Shown piece by piece: positions 1 to 6,531 of a stretch of DNA of 47,759 nt. Position 1 is the stretch's first letter. Each line of letters opens with the position of its first letter. The position numbers and the translations under genes were made by a program. The stretch comes from an uncultured Prevotella sp. (GTDB taxonomy: Bacteria > Bacteroidota > Bacteroidia > Bacteroidales > Bacteroidaceae). The stretch is taken from the NCBI GenBank assembly GCA_934230115.1, contig CAKQEI010000008.1, forward strand, positions 1 to 47,759, written 5' to 3'. The notes under the pieces were generated by a model. It did not search any database, had not been told where the DNA came from, and worked only from the letters and a program-made list of their open reading frames with translations.

Positions 1-429
1 TATACCCAGGGCGTTGCCCTGGGCTGTAAAGAAATTGGGCTTTCAGCCCGCTTTTGTTTGAGTTTTGACACACCCTCTAAACAGATAAAACAACCCCACG
101 CGCCCTGTAAGGGCAACTCTAAACGCATAGAATATTAGAGTTGCCCTTACAGGGCGCGTTATTTCGTAAATTCCTTATACCCAGGGCGGTGCCCTGGGCT
201 ATGGAGGAGCTGCCCTTACAGGGCGCGTTTGAACAATTTTGAATTTTGTAATTTTAGCGCGCAAAAAACATTTATTTGCCCAATATAACAGCCGAATAAA
301 ATAAAATTGTTATATTTGCAAAATATAATCCATCCCATACAGAATGTATCTTCTTTTTCCCAATGTTATATGATAGTGGGCTTGAGTGGGCAGTATGGAA
401 TGTAGGAAGAATAACCTAAAAAAAGTATT
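1..429. repeat. Palindromic REP-like repeats upstream of the Y1 transposase
   Basis: Gene-free stretch packed with GC-rich palindromes in otherwise AT-rich DNA. CCCAGGGC/GCCCTGGG hairpins with 3-nt loops lie at 5-23 and 180-198. A GGGCT-TTC-AGCCC hairpin lies at 37-49. A perfect 25-bp inverted repeat has arms 98-122 and 135-159, each arm carrying its own GCCCTGTAAGGGC hairpin. Another copy of that hairpin in reverse orientation is at 209-228. A 19-base motif, GAGTTTTGACACACCCTCT, is at 60-78. All of these types except the 25-bp pair as such recur downstream of the transposase, so the gene is bracketed by them. From about 240 on the sequence is AT-rich; TATATTTG at 311-318 resembles a Bacteroidetes -7 element for the transposase, but no good -33 box is seen. 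Confidence 0.85.
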
Positions 430-885
430 ATGGCACAATCGCTTTGCAAAATTTACCTGCACATCATATTCCATATCAAGACCACAAGCCCATGTATTCT
501 TGATGAAGACATAGAGCGTGTGCACGCCTATATAGGCCAAATTATCAACGACACAAAATGCACAACCATTTGGGTCGGTGGTGTGGGCGACCATGTTCAT
601 GTGTTATGCATGTTAGGGCGTGATGTTTCGCCAGCGCAACTTGTGGAGGATATTAAGCGCAATAGCAGTAGATGGATTAAGTCGTTGTCGCCAAAATATT
701 CATGGTTTGCATGGCAAGGTGGTTATGCGGCATTGTCGGTAAGCCAGTCGGTTGTAGACAAAACTTTGGCGTATATCAAAAACCAAAGGGAGCATCATAA
801 GAAAACGTCATTTCAAGATGAATACAGGCAATTTTTGAAATTGTATAATATTGAATATGACGAGAGGTATGTGTTTAGGGATTAA
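430..885 (+). CDS. IS200-like / REP-associated tyrosine (Y1) transposase
   Basis: 151-residue protein of the Y1 transposase (HUH endonuclease) superfamily. Single-domain enzymes of this family cut and join single-stranded DNA at subterminal hairpins through a 5'-phosphotyrosine. The HUH motif is H55-V-H57 in GDHVHVL, and the likely nucleophile is Y115 in AYIKNQREHH, a Tyr-helix context typical of small IS200-type and REP-associated (RAYT) enzymes. The length fits an intact, full-length member; no frameshift is seen. It has no accompanying TnpB. The gene is flanked on both sides by several families of GGGC/GCCC palindromes, the arrangement described for RAYT genes and their REP elements, so I favour a RAYT-like, possibly domesticated enzyme over a freely moving IS200. 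The ends of a transposing unit were not defined. Confidence 0.85.
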   Translation: MAQSLCKIYLHIIFHIKTTSPCILDEDIERVHAYIGQIINDTKCTTIWVGGVGDHVHVLCMLGRDVSPAQLVEDIKRNSSRWIKSLSPKYSWFAWQGGYAALSVSQSVVDKTLAYIKNQREHHKKTSFQDEYRQFLKLYNIEYDERYVFRD

Positions 886-1308
886 TGCAAACGTACATAC
901 AACACAGCCCGCGGCCTGAAAGGGCAATTTCTCCACAGCCCGCGCCCTGAAAGGGCAATTTCTCCACAGCCGCGCCCTGAAAGGGCAATTTCTCCACAGC
1001 CCAGGGCATCGCCCTGGGTATAAGGAAGTTATGAATCATGCGCCCTGTAAGGGCAGCTCTAATATCCTTTCTCGTTTTTTTAAGTTGCCCTTACAGGGCG
1101 CATGGGGTTGTTTTATCCGTTTACCCAGGGCGAGTGCCCTGGGCTGTGGAGGACATTGGGCTTTCAGCCCGCATTTAAGAGTTTTGACTCACCCTCTTAT
1201 GGAGGACATTGGGCTTTCTTGCTTAGGCAAGCGGCAAGCCGAGCACAGCCCATACTGGCTATGCATCATGCCAACAATTCTTGCTCTGGCAAGCGGCAGA
1301 GCCGATTG
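886..1308. repeat. Palindromic REP-like repeats downstream of the transposase
   Basis: Gene-free. Three tandem copies of a roughly 31-bp unit (core GCCCTGAAAGGGCAATTTCT) cover 903-991; the first has GGCC for GCCC and the third has lost one C. CCCAGGGC/GCCCTGGG palindromes follow at 1000-1018 (loop ATC) and 1124-1143 (loop GAGT). A near-perfect inverted pair of the GCGCCCTGTAAGGGCA element has arms about 1038-1059 and 1082-1103. The GGGCT-TTC-AGCCC element recurs near 1157-1171, and the 19-base motif GAGTTTTGACTCACCCTCT recurs at 1179-1197. The string TGGAGGACATTGGGCTTT occurs at 1147-1164 and again at 1200-1217. Two CTTGC-GCAAG hairpins followed by CGGCA lie at 1218-1236 and 1280-1298. Short open frames here look spurious. 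Confidence 0.85.
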
Positions 1309-1386
1309 CAAAACTCAAAACTCAAAACTCAAAATTGCGCTCCGCGCAACAACTCAAAACTCAAAATTCAAAATTCAAAACTCTTT
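1309..1386. repeat. Low-complexity 'AACTCAAA' array with a TTGCGC-TCC-GCGCAA hairpin
   Basis: Short words AACTCAAA / ATTCAAA are repeated about eight times around one perfect hairpin, TTGCGC (1335-1340), TCC, GCGCAA (1344-1349). Its reverse complement, TTGCGCGGAGCGCAA, is found twice in exactly this form and three times in variant form in the leader array at 7835-8060. The array runs into the 3' end of the GNAT gene: that gene's stop codon (1368-1370) and its last residues, SFEF, are written in the repeat words. Confidence 0.8.
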
Positions 1387-1877
1387 TTATAAACATTCGT
1401 CTCCCTCCGTTCGAACCCCGCCGACTTGTAGAGCGCGTTGGCAGCCACGCGTGCCGGGCGCGAGGTAAGCATGAGCGAGCAGGGGGCGAGACGGCGTGCC
1501 TCGTCCACCACGCGGTCGATGAGCAGCCGTCCGAGCTTCTGTCCGCGCATTTGGCTGTCCACCACCACGTCCTCTATCCATGCCTTGCGCCCGGTGGGGG
1601 CGAGATAGGTGGCAAGCGTGCACATGGCAACGATGTGGGTGCCGTCGGCAGCTGAAGGACAGCCAGCGTCGTCGGCGGCAGGACAGCCAGCGTCGGCTGC
1701 CCCCTCGGGCATGGCTGCGAGAGCATAGAGATGGCTGTCGGGCGCGGCGATGAGGGCCTGGAGCGCGGCAGGCGTCATGGAAGCGGCGGTGGAGGAAAGC
1801 TGGGACAGCAAAGCGTTGAGACGGGCAAGGAGGGAGTGGCTATACTCCTTGATTTCGAAGAACTTGATAGTATGCAT
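1368..1877 (-). CDS. GNAT-family N-acetyltransferase
   Basis: 169-residue single-domain GNAT acetyltransferase. It would transfer an acetyl group from acetyl-CoA to an amine; the substrate is not predictable. Motif A, which binds the CoA pyrophosphate, is clear in the second half: IEDVVVDSQMRGQKLGRLL fits the family pattern Q/RxxGxG/A, followed by the motif-B-like NALYKSAGFE near the C terminus. Between the N-terminal helices and the core lies an Ala/Asp/Gly/Cys/Pro-rich stretch in which AGCPAADD and AGCPSAAD are a short duplication. The coding DNA is markedly GC-rich. The last codons lie inside a low-complexity array, so the C terminus may have been reset by repeat expansion. It is divergent from the FetAB-like genes, with interlocked promoters between them. 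Confidence 0.85.
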   Translation of the reverse strand: MHTIKFFEIKEYSHSLLARLNALLSQLSSTAASMTPAALQALIAAPDSHLYALAAMPEGAADAGCPAADDAGCPSAADGTHIVAMCTLATYLAPTGRKAWIEDVVVDSQMRGQKLGRLLIDRVVDEARRLAPCSLMLTSRPARVAANALYKSAGFERRETNVYKKSFEF

Positions 1878-1955
1878 GATGTGAAAAGTGTTGATGAAGG
1901 GTTGTGATGTGTAAATATCTATCTATTATATGTGTAAATTTTTATCTGATATATG

Positions 1956-1987
1956 TTTGCAAAGATACACAAAAAAATATACCTTTG
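1956..1987 (+). promoter_or_regulatory. Bacteroidetes-type promoter for the FetA-like gene
   Basis: TTTG at 1956-1959, a 20-bp spacer, then TACCTTTG at 1980-1987. A start site near 1991 puts the ATG at 2008 about 17 nt downstream. This rules out the in-frame ATG at 1930 as the start. Confidence 0.75.
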
Positions 1988-1991
1988 CAAA
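1960..1991 (-). promoter_or_regulatory. Bacteroidetes-type promoter for the GNAT gene
   Basis: On the minus strand TTTG (1991 to 1988) is followed after 20 bp by TATCTTTG (1967 to 1960), matching the TTTG / TAnnTTTG pattern of the Bacteroidetes primary sigma factor. It overlaps the opposite promoter almost completely. The predicted leader is about 79 nt. Confidence 0.7.
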
Positions 1992-2007
1992 CATAACTGA
2001 CAGGCAA

Positions 2008-2634
2008 ATGATTTTAGAATTATATAAGGCTTCATTGAATGAGGGCACACGCAAGGTGTTTGCCAATCTCTCCTTTCTCGTCGACGCTGGCCAAAGGCTG
2101 GCCGTAACGGGCGGCACTGCCCGCGACCGCACGCTGCTGCTGCAAGTGCTGCTCGGACTAAGGCGGCTCGACGACGGGTGGGCGTGCCTCGACGGGTCGC
2201 CCGTGCTCCCGAGCCTCGGCTCGTTCTATAGGAGCTGCATGGGCTATGTGCCAAGCAGCATGGGCATGGGCGGAGTGAGCGTGGGACAGCTGGCAAGATA
2301 CGCCTACGGCGAGCAGGCGAACCGCGGGCTGAAATACGACGCAGGGCATGTGGCTGAGAGTCTGCGCCCCTTGGGTGTGGATGCCGCCAAATGCCTCGAC
2401 ACGCGGTTCGACGCCCTCGACCGGGCAACAGCCCAGCGCGTGCTCATAGGGCTCACGTTCATGTTCAACCGCCCCGTGGCGCTGCTCGACAACCCTACGT
2501 CGGCGCAGGACGACGAGGGCAGGGCGCGCGTGGTTGACTTCCTGAGCTCGCCAAGGTTCGACACCGTGGCCATGCTCGTGGCTACCGACGACGAGGCCCT
2601 GCTGCAGGCGTGCCACAAGGTGGTGAGGATATAG
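2008..2634 (+). CDS. FetA-like ABC ATP-binding protein with degenerate ATPase motifs
   Basis: 208 residues in the layout of a small ABC ATPase (MILELYKASLNEG... to ...ACHKVVRI), placed directly before a FetB-like permease as in the FetAB iron-export transporter. The motifs have decayed. The Walker A position reads GGTARDRT, without the GKS/T. The signature LSGGQ position reads ALDRATAQR. Walker B is kept as VALLDNP, but the catalytic Glu after the Asp is Asn. The H-switch His is replaced in VATDDEA. It therefore probably does not hydrolyse ATP normally. The frame is fully open, so it is not a simple pseudogene. The start at 2008 is chosen from the promoter; an upstream ATG at 1930 would precede the start site. 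The DNA is GC-rich. Naming it FetA rests mainly on the neighbour. Confidence 0.7.
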   Translation: MILELYKASLNEGTRKVFANLSFLVDAGQRLAVTGGTARDRTLLLQVLLGLRRLDDGWACLDGSPVLPSLGSFYRSCMGYVPSSMGMGGVSVGQLARYAYGEQANRGLKYDAGHVAESLRPLGVDAAKCLDTRFDALDRATAQRVLIGLTFMFNRPVALLDNPTSAQDDEGRARVVDFLSSPRFDTVAMLVATDDEALLQACHKVVRI

Positions 2635-2680
2635 TTCGGAGGTTGTTTACACACATACTCAAAAAAAAATTTCATACAAC

Positions 2681-3607
2681 GTGATTACAATATTAGGTTT
2701 GGCTCTTGGAGCCTTGTTTATTGCCGTGCCGCTGTGTGTGGCCCAGGCCTATGGCGTGGCGCTCGGCGGCAAGATAGCGGCGGCATTCGCCAAGATGCTG
2801 CTGCGCGTGGGGGTCTGCGGCTTGGCTGTGCACTATCTCGTGCAGAGCGGCAGCATGCTGCTGTGCGGAGTCATGGCGCTGGTAGTGGCAATGTACTACG
2901 TGGTGTCGGTGGTGGTGAGGGCGAGGCTCTCGCTGGTGCAGTTCATAGTGCCCGTGGGCGCGGGGCTGCTTGGGGCCGTAATGGTGGCGGCGAGTGTGCT
3001 GCTCTTTGCCAATGTGGCTGTAGGCAGCGACTTCTGCCTGCGCTATGCTTTGCCCGTGGTGGCCATGCTCTCGGGCGGAATAGCCGACCCTATGTCCAAG
3101 GCGCTTGCCACATATTATATGGGTCTGCGTCACCACAACCATCTCTACTACTACCTCATAGGCAACGGGGCGTCGGTGGGCGAGGCTCTGCGCTATCTGC
3201 AAAAGAGGGCTCTGGAGAAGTCGATGCAGCCCGGCATTCGCACGATGGCCACTACGGCGGCTGGAGTGTCGCCCGTGATGATGTGGACGATGCTGATGGG
3301 CGGAAGGACGGCGCTGGAGGCGGCTGCATGGCAGGTGCTGCTTACGGCGGCGGTGTTTGCTGCGGCTGTGGTGGCGGTGTGGATCGCGCTGGAGGTGGCG
3401 CGCAAATATGTGGTCGACGGATATGCTATGCTTAAGGTGAAGGGGGCAGCCGATGACAAGAGTGACGCAGCCAAGAGTGCAGCCGACGATGTCATGAATG
3501 TCAAGAATGTCACGAATGTCATTAACGACTCGAATGTTGTGAATGATAAGGATTTCCCCAACGATTCAGAATTACCAAAAGATTATACGAACAATGAACA
3601 GATTTAA
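2681..3607 (+). CDS. FetB-like (UPF0014 family) ABC transporter permease
   Basis: 308-residue inner-membrane protein with about seven hydrophobic segments in the first 245 residues. The central stretch RALEKSMQPGIRTMATTAAG followed by SPVMMWTMLMGG resembles the FetB/YbbM signature, where an amphipathic loop with RAL...P.I..M precedes a glycine-rich helix. FetAB exports iron in E. coli; the substrate here is unknown. The start is GTG. The C-terminal 60 residues or so are a hydrophilic, repetitive tail (NVKNVTNV, NDSNVVND), not usual for the family and encoded by AATGT-rich repeats, which suggests a late extension. The stop overlaps the next gene by 14 bp, so the FetA-like, FetB-like and nuclease genes are probably one transcript. 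Confidence 0.75.
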   Translation: MITILGLALGALFIAVPLCVAQAYGVALGGKIAAAFAKMLLRVGVCGLAVHYLVQSGSMLLCGVMALVVAMYYVVSVVVRARLSLVQFIVPVGAGLLGAVMVAASVLLFANVAVGSDFCLRYALPVVAMLSGGIADPMSKALATYYMGLRHHNHLYYYLIGNGASVGEALRYLQKRALEKSMQPGIRTMATTAAGVSPVMMWTMLMGGRTALEAAAWQVLLTAAVFAAAVVAVWIALEVARKYVVDGYAMLKVKGAADDKSDAAKSAADDVMNVKNVTNVINDSNVVNDKDFPNDSELPKDYTNNEQI

Positions 3608-4490
3608 GCAATTGCTCCTTGCGTGCTGCCTTGGCGCCGCGCTCTGCTCGTGCGACCAGGTGGTGAAGCACATCGACTCACAGCTTGCCGAGAGCAAGGA
3701 AATAGTGAAGGGCGGGGGCTACGGCTCCTCTGCCGACGGCAAGGGCTCCACGAAGAGCAAGAATGCCGCCGACGACGCCAGGAAGGGCGGCAAGGCGAAG
3801 TATTCCAACCTCGAGATTCCGGCTCCACTGGCTGGCGTACCCGAGCAGATACTTGCGCGCAAGGGCTACACCGTGTCGTACAACAGCAGCCGAAGGGTGC
3901 CCAACTGGGTGGCGTGGCAGCTCACGGCTGCCCACCTGAAGGGCGACACGAAGCGCAGCGAGTCGAAATTCCACGAGGATGAGGACGTGGCTGAGCCGCG
4001 TGCCGCAGACGCCGACTACATGCGCTCGGGCTACGACCGCGGACACATGTGCCCGGCTGGCGACAACAAGTGGAGCCAGAGGGCTATGGACGAGTCGTTC
4101 CTATTCACCAACATCTGTCCGCAGGCACCGCAGCTGAACCGTGGCGACTGGAACGAGATGGAACAGGCGTGCCGCAAATGGGCCAGGAAGTATGGCGAGG
4201 TGTACGTGGTGTGCGGCCCCATCTTCTACAAGAAACGTCCCAAGACTATCGGCAAGAACAAGGTGGCTGTGCCCGACGCCTTCTTCAAGGTGGTGCTCAA
4301 GATGAAGGGCGAGCCGAAGGCCATAGGATTCATCTACAAGAACGCTGACGGCAACCGACCCAAGGGCGACTATGCCAACTCGGTGGACGAGGTGGAGCGC
4401 ATCACGGGCATCGACTTCTTCCCGGCGCTGCCCGACGAGATTGAAAGGAAGGTGGAGGCGCAATGCCAACCGGAGGAGTGGAACCTCTGA
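3594..4490 (+). CDS. DNA/RNA non-specific endonuclease, predicted lipoprotein
   Basis: 298 residues. The N terminus is a lipoprotein signal peptide (MNRFKQLLLACCLGAALCSC, acylated Cys20), so the enzyme is predicted to sit on a periplasmic or outer membrane face. After a Ser/Lys/Gly-rich linker (about 35-70), the C-terminal part is an NUC1/endonuclease G-type betabeta-alpha-metal nuclease. DRGH is at 148-151, with His151 as the expected general base, followed by FTNICPQ and NRGDWNEME, which supply the metal-binding Asn and Glu. Enzymes of this family degrade DNA and RNA, for nutrition or biofilm turnover. The start at 3594 is chosen because the signal peptide begins there; an ATG at 3543 lies inside the permease gene. 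It overlaps the FetB-like gene by 14 bp. Confidence 0.9.
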   Translation: MNRFKQLLLACCLGAALCSCDQVVKHIDSQLAESKEIVKGGGYGSSADGKGSTKSKNAADDARKGGKAKYSNLEIPAPLAGVPEQILARKGYTVSYNSSRRVPNWVAWQLTAAHLKGDTKRSESKFHEDEDVAEPRAADADYMRSGYDRGHMCPAGDNKWSQRAMDESFLFTNICPQAPQLNRGDWNEMEQACRKWARKYGEVYVVCGPIFYKKRPKTIGKNKVAVPDAFFKVVLKMKGEPKAIGFIYKNADGNRPKGDYANSVDEVERITGIDFFPALPDEIERKVEAQCQPEEWNL

Positions 4491-4588
4491 TACGGCACAC
4501 GAGGCAAAGGTGCTGGTGGCGGAAGTGATTCCGCGTTAAAATATTCTAATAATAGGTTGCGTTCCTTTTATGAAAGCGCAAAAAGTAG

Positions 4589-4596
4589 TAACTTTG
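4589..4596 (+). promoter_or_regulatory. -7 element TAACTTTG upstream of the Nif3-family gene
   Basis: TAACTTTG matches TAnnTTTG; CTTTTA about 20 bp upstream is a weak -33 box. The start site would be near 4600. Four copies of GCTGAAA(A)GCG at 4619-4630, 4637-4648, 4660-4670 and 4685-4693 fill the leader and the first codons. Confidence 0.5.
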
Positions 4597-4657
4597 CAGC
4601 ATATTACATGTATTATGTGCTGAAAAGCGAAATAAAGCTGAAAAGCGTAAAATAATT

Positions 4658-5479
4658 ATGCTGAAAAGCGTAAAAAATAAAAAAGCTGAAAGCGTGAAAA
4701 TAAAGGAAGTAATCAAGGCCCTTGAACGTTTCGCGCCTCTGCCCTTGCAAGAAAGCTGGGATAATGCCGGCCTGCAAGTTGGACTGACAGAGGCGGAAGT
4801 ATCAGGGGCATTATTGTGTCTGGACGTCACGTGCCAGATAGTAGACGAGGCCATAGCCAAGGGCTGCAACCTCATCGTGTCGCACCATCCGCTCATATTC
4901 CGCAAGCTCGCACGCATCACCGGCGAGGACTATGTGCAGCAGGCCGTGATGAAGGCTCTTGCCAACAACATTGCCATAATCTCGATGCACACCAATATGG
5001 ACAACGCGCGAGGGGGAGTGAACTTCAGGATAGCCCGGAAGATGGGGCTGAAGAACGTGCGCTTCATGTCGGCAAAGACGGTGGACGGCGTGGAGTGCGG
5101 CTCGGGAGTAGTGGGCGAGCTGGAGGAGCCGATGGCTGCCGACGACTTCATCATCATGCTCAAGAAGACCTTCGGCGTGGAGTGTGTGGAGGCCAACCAG
5201 CTGCTGCGCCGGCCGATAAGATCGGTGGCCATGTGTGGCGGCTCGGGCTCGTTCCTGCTCGACGAAGCCGTGGCTGTGGGCGCCGACGCTTTCCTCACGG
5301 GCGAGATGCACTATCATGAGTTTTTCGGACGCGAACAGCAGATTCAGATTGCCGTGATAGGCCACTACCAGAGCGAGCAGTTCACAAGCGAGATTTTCAA
5401 GGAGATTATACAGGCTGAGTGCGAGGGCGTGGAGTGCTTCATAGCCGAGACTTGCACCAACCCGATAATGTACTTCTAA
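4658..5479 (+). CDS. Nif3-like dinuclear metal centre protein (YbgI/DUF34 family)
   Basis: 273 residues, the full length of a compact YbgI/Nif3 protein, which forms a toroidal hexamer with two metal ions per subunit. Metal-site residues are visible in NLIVSHHPLIF (His-His), MHTNMDNARGG (His, Asp) and near the C terminus in VIGHYQSEQF (His, Glu). The molecular function of the family is not settled; names such as GTP cyclohydrolase I type 2 are transfer errors. The ATG at 4658 lies within the GCTGAAAAGCG repeats. Homologues I recall begin MKIKEVI, which corresponds to the GTG at 4694, so the true start may be 4694. A 40-bp gap to the zinc-ribbon gene suggests co-transcription. Confidence 0.9.
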   Translation: MLKSVKNKKAESVKIKEVIKALERFAPLPLQESWDNAGLQVGLTEAEVSGALLCLDVTCQIVDEAIAKGCNLIVSHHPLIFRKLARITGEDYVQQAVMKALANNIAIISMHTNMDNARGGVNFRIARKMGLKNVRFMSAKTVDGVECGSGVVGELEEPMAADDFIIMLKKTFGVECVEANQLLRRPIRSVAMCGGSGSFLLDEAVAVGADAFLTGEMHYHEFFGREQQIQIAVIGHYQSEQFTSEIFKEIIQAECEGVECFIAETCTNPIMYF

Positions 5480-5519
5480 ATAGTTTTTCAAAAAAAACAG
5501 AATAACAACATATACGATT

Positions 5520-6374
5520 ATGGCAAAAAAGGAAACAGAAATTTCAGTGGAGGATAAGTTGAAGAACCTCTACGAGCTTCAGGTCACTCTCTCGGCTATT
5601 GACGAGAAGCGCGCTCTGCGTGGCGAACTCCCGCTTGAGGTGCAGGACCTTGAGGACGAGATTGCAGGCTTGAAGACTCGCGTGGAGCACATCGAGGCCG
5701 ACATCAACGACTATCAGCAGGCGGTGGCTCAGAAGAAGTACGAGATTCAGGATGCCGAGGAGAGCGTGGAGCGATACAAGAGGCAGCTCGACGAGGTGCG
5801 CAACAACCGCGAGTATGACACGCTGACTAAGGAAATCGAGTTTCAGAGCCTTGAGATTGAGCTTTGCAACAAGAAGATAAAGGAGGCCAACGTGAAGGTG
5901 GAGGACAAGAAGCGCGAGCTTGCACGCACCAACGACCTTATCGTCGACCGCCAGCAGGCTCTCGTGGAGAAGCAGAACGAGCTGGAGGAAATCATGCAGG
6001 AGACTCGCGTCGACGAGCAGGAGCTTAAGGAGAAGGCCGAGGAGCTGGAGACTAAAATTGAGCCGCGTCTGCTCTCAAGCTTCAAGCGCATACGCAAGAA
6101 CGCACGCAACGGTCTGGGCATTGTCTATGTGCAGCGCGACGCTTGCGGCGGCTGCTTCAACAAGATTCCGCCACAGCGACAGCTCGACATCAAGATGCAC
6201 AAGAAGATTATCGTGTGCGAGTACTGCGGACGCATCATGATCGACCCTGAGCTTGCAGGCGTGCAGACGGTTGTGGCTGAGGCTGCCGACGACAAGCCAA
6301 AGCGCAAGAGAGCTACTGCGCGCAAGTCGGCTGCATCGAAGAAGTCGGAGGAGTCGGAGACTAAGTTGAGCTAA
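5520..6374 (+). CDS. Coiled-coil protein with C4 zinc ribbon (zf-RING_7 / CT398-like)
   Basis: 284 residues. About 10-185 is a long, charged, heptad-rich region predicted to form an antiparallel coiled-coil hairpin. A C4 zinc ribbon follows: C209xxC212 (ACGGC) and C233xxC236 (CEYC), with the intervening NKIPPQRQ typical of this family. The tail from about 255 is Lys/Arg/Ala-rich and probably disordered. Proteins of this architecture are thought to act as nucleic-acid-associated or secretion-linked adaptors; no enzymatic role is visible. The pairing with a Nif3-family gene immediately upstream is common in Bacteroidetes and other phyla and suggests a functional link. A strong terminator follows at 6441-6498. 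Confidence 0.85.
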   Translation: MAKKETEISVEDKLKNLYELQVTLSAIDEKRALRGELPLEVQDLEDEIAGLKTRVEHIEADINDYQQAVAQKKYEIQDAEESVERYKRQLDEVRNNREYDTLTKEIEFQSLEIELCNKKIKEANVKVEDKKRELARTNDLIVDRQQALVEKQNELEEIMQETRVDEQELKEKAEELETKIEPRLLSSFKRIRKNARNGLGIVYVQRDACGGCFNKIPPQRQLDIKMHKKIIVCEYCGRIMIDPELAGVQTVVAEAADDKPKRKRATARKSAASKKSEESETKLS

Positions 6375-6440
6375 ACACTCAATGCTTGGAATATAAGCTG
6401 AGGTATTTCGGATTTTACAAAGATTCGAAGTCGAAATAAT

Positions 6441-6498
6441 AAAGCCGTATGGTTTTGTTGCTGATTGATTAAAGGCAACAAAACCGTACGGCTTTTTT
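6441..6498. terminator. Bidirectional intrinsic terminator
   Basis: Arms AAGCCGTATGGTTTTGTTG (6442-6460) and the matching right arm at 6476-6495 give a stem of about 19 pairs with one mismatch. T-runs follow on both strands (plus at 6492-6502; minus from the AATAATAAA at 6436-6443). It ends the plus-strand Nif3/zinc-ribbon transcript and the minus-strand MetE-like gene, which converge here. Confidence 0.9.
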
Positions 6499-6531
6499 AT
6501 TTTTGCATGAGTATTCCTATGTTGGAGATTG

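Noticed and set aside
310..600. Minus-strand open frame opposite the transposase start
   Set aside because: It is antisense to a gene with clear Y1 motifs and shows no domain.
903..991. Three tandem 31-bp units as a CRISPR array
   Set aside because: There are no variable spacers: the units are contiguous and nearly identical.
1031..1655. Several plus-strand open frames across the palindromes and the GNAT gene
   Set aside because: They translate repeat DNA and the complement of a recognisable acetyltransferase.
2158..2616. Long minus-strand frames opposite the FetA-like gene
   Set aside because: GC-rich codons keep the antisense frames open; the plus strand has a promoter and an ABC-type layout.
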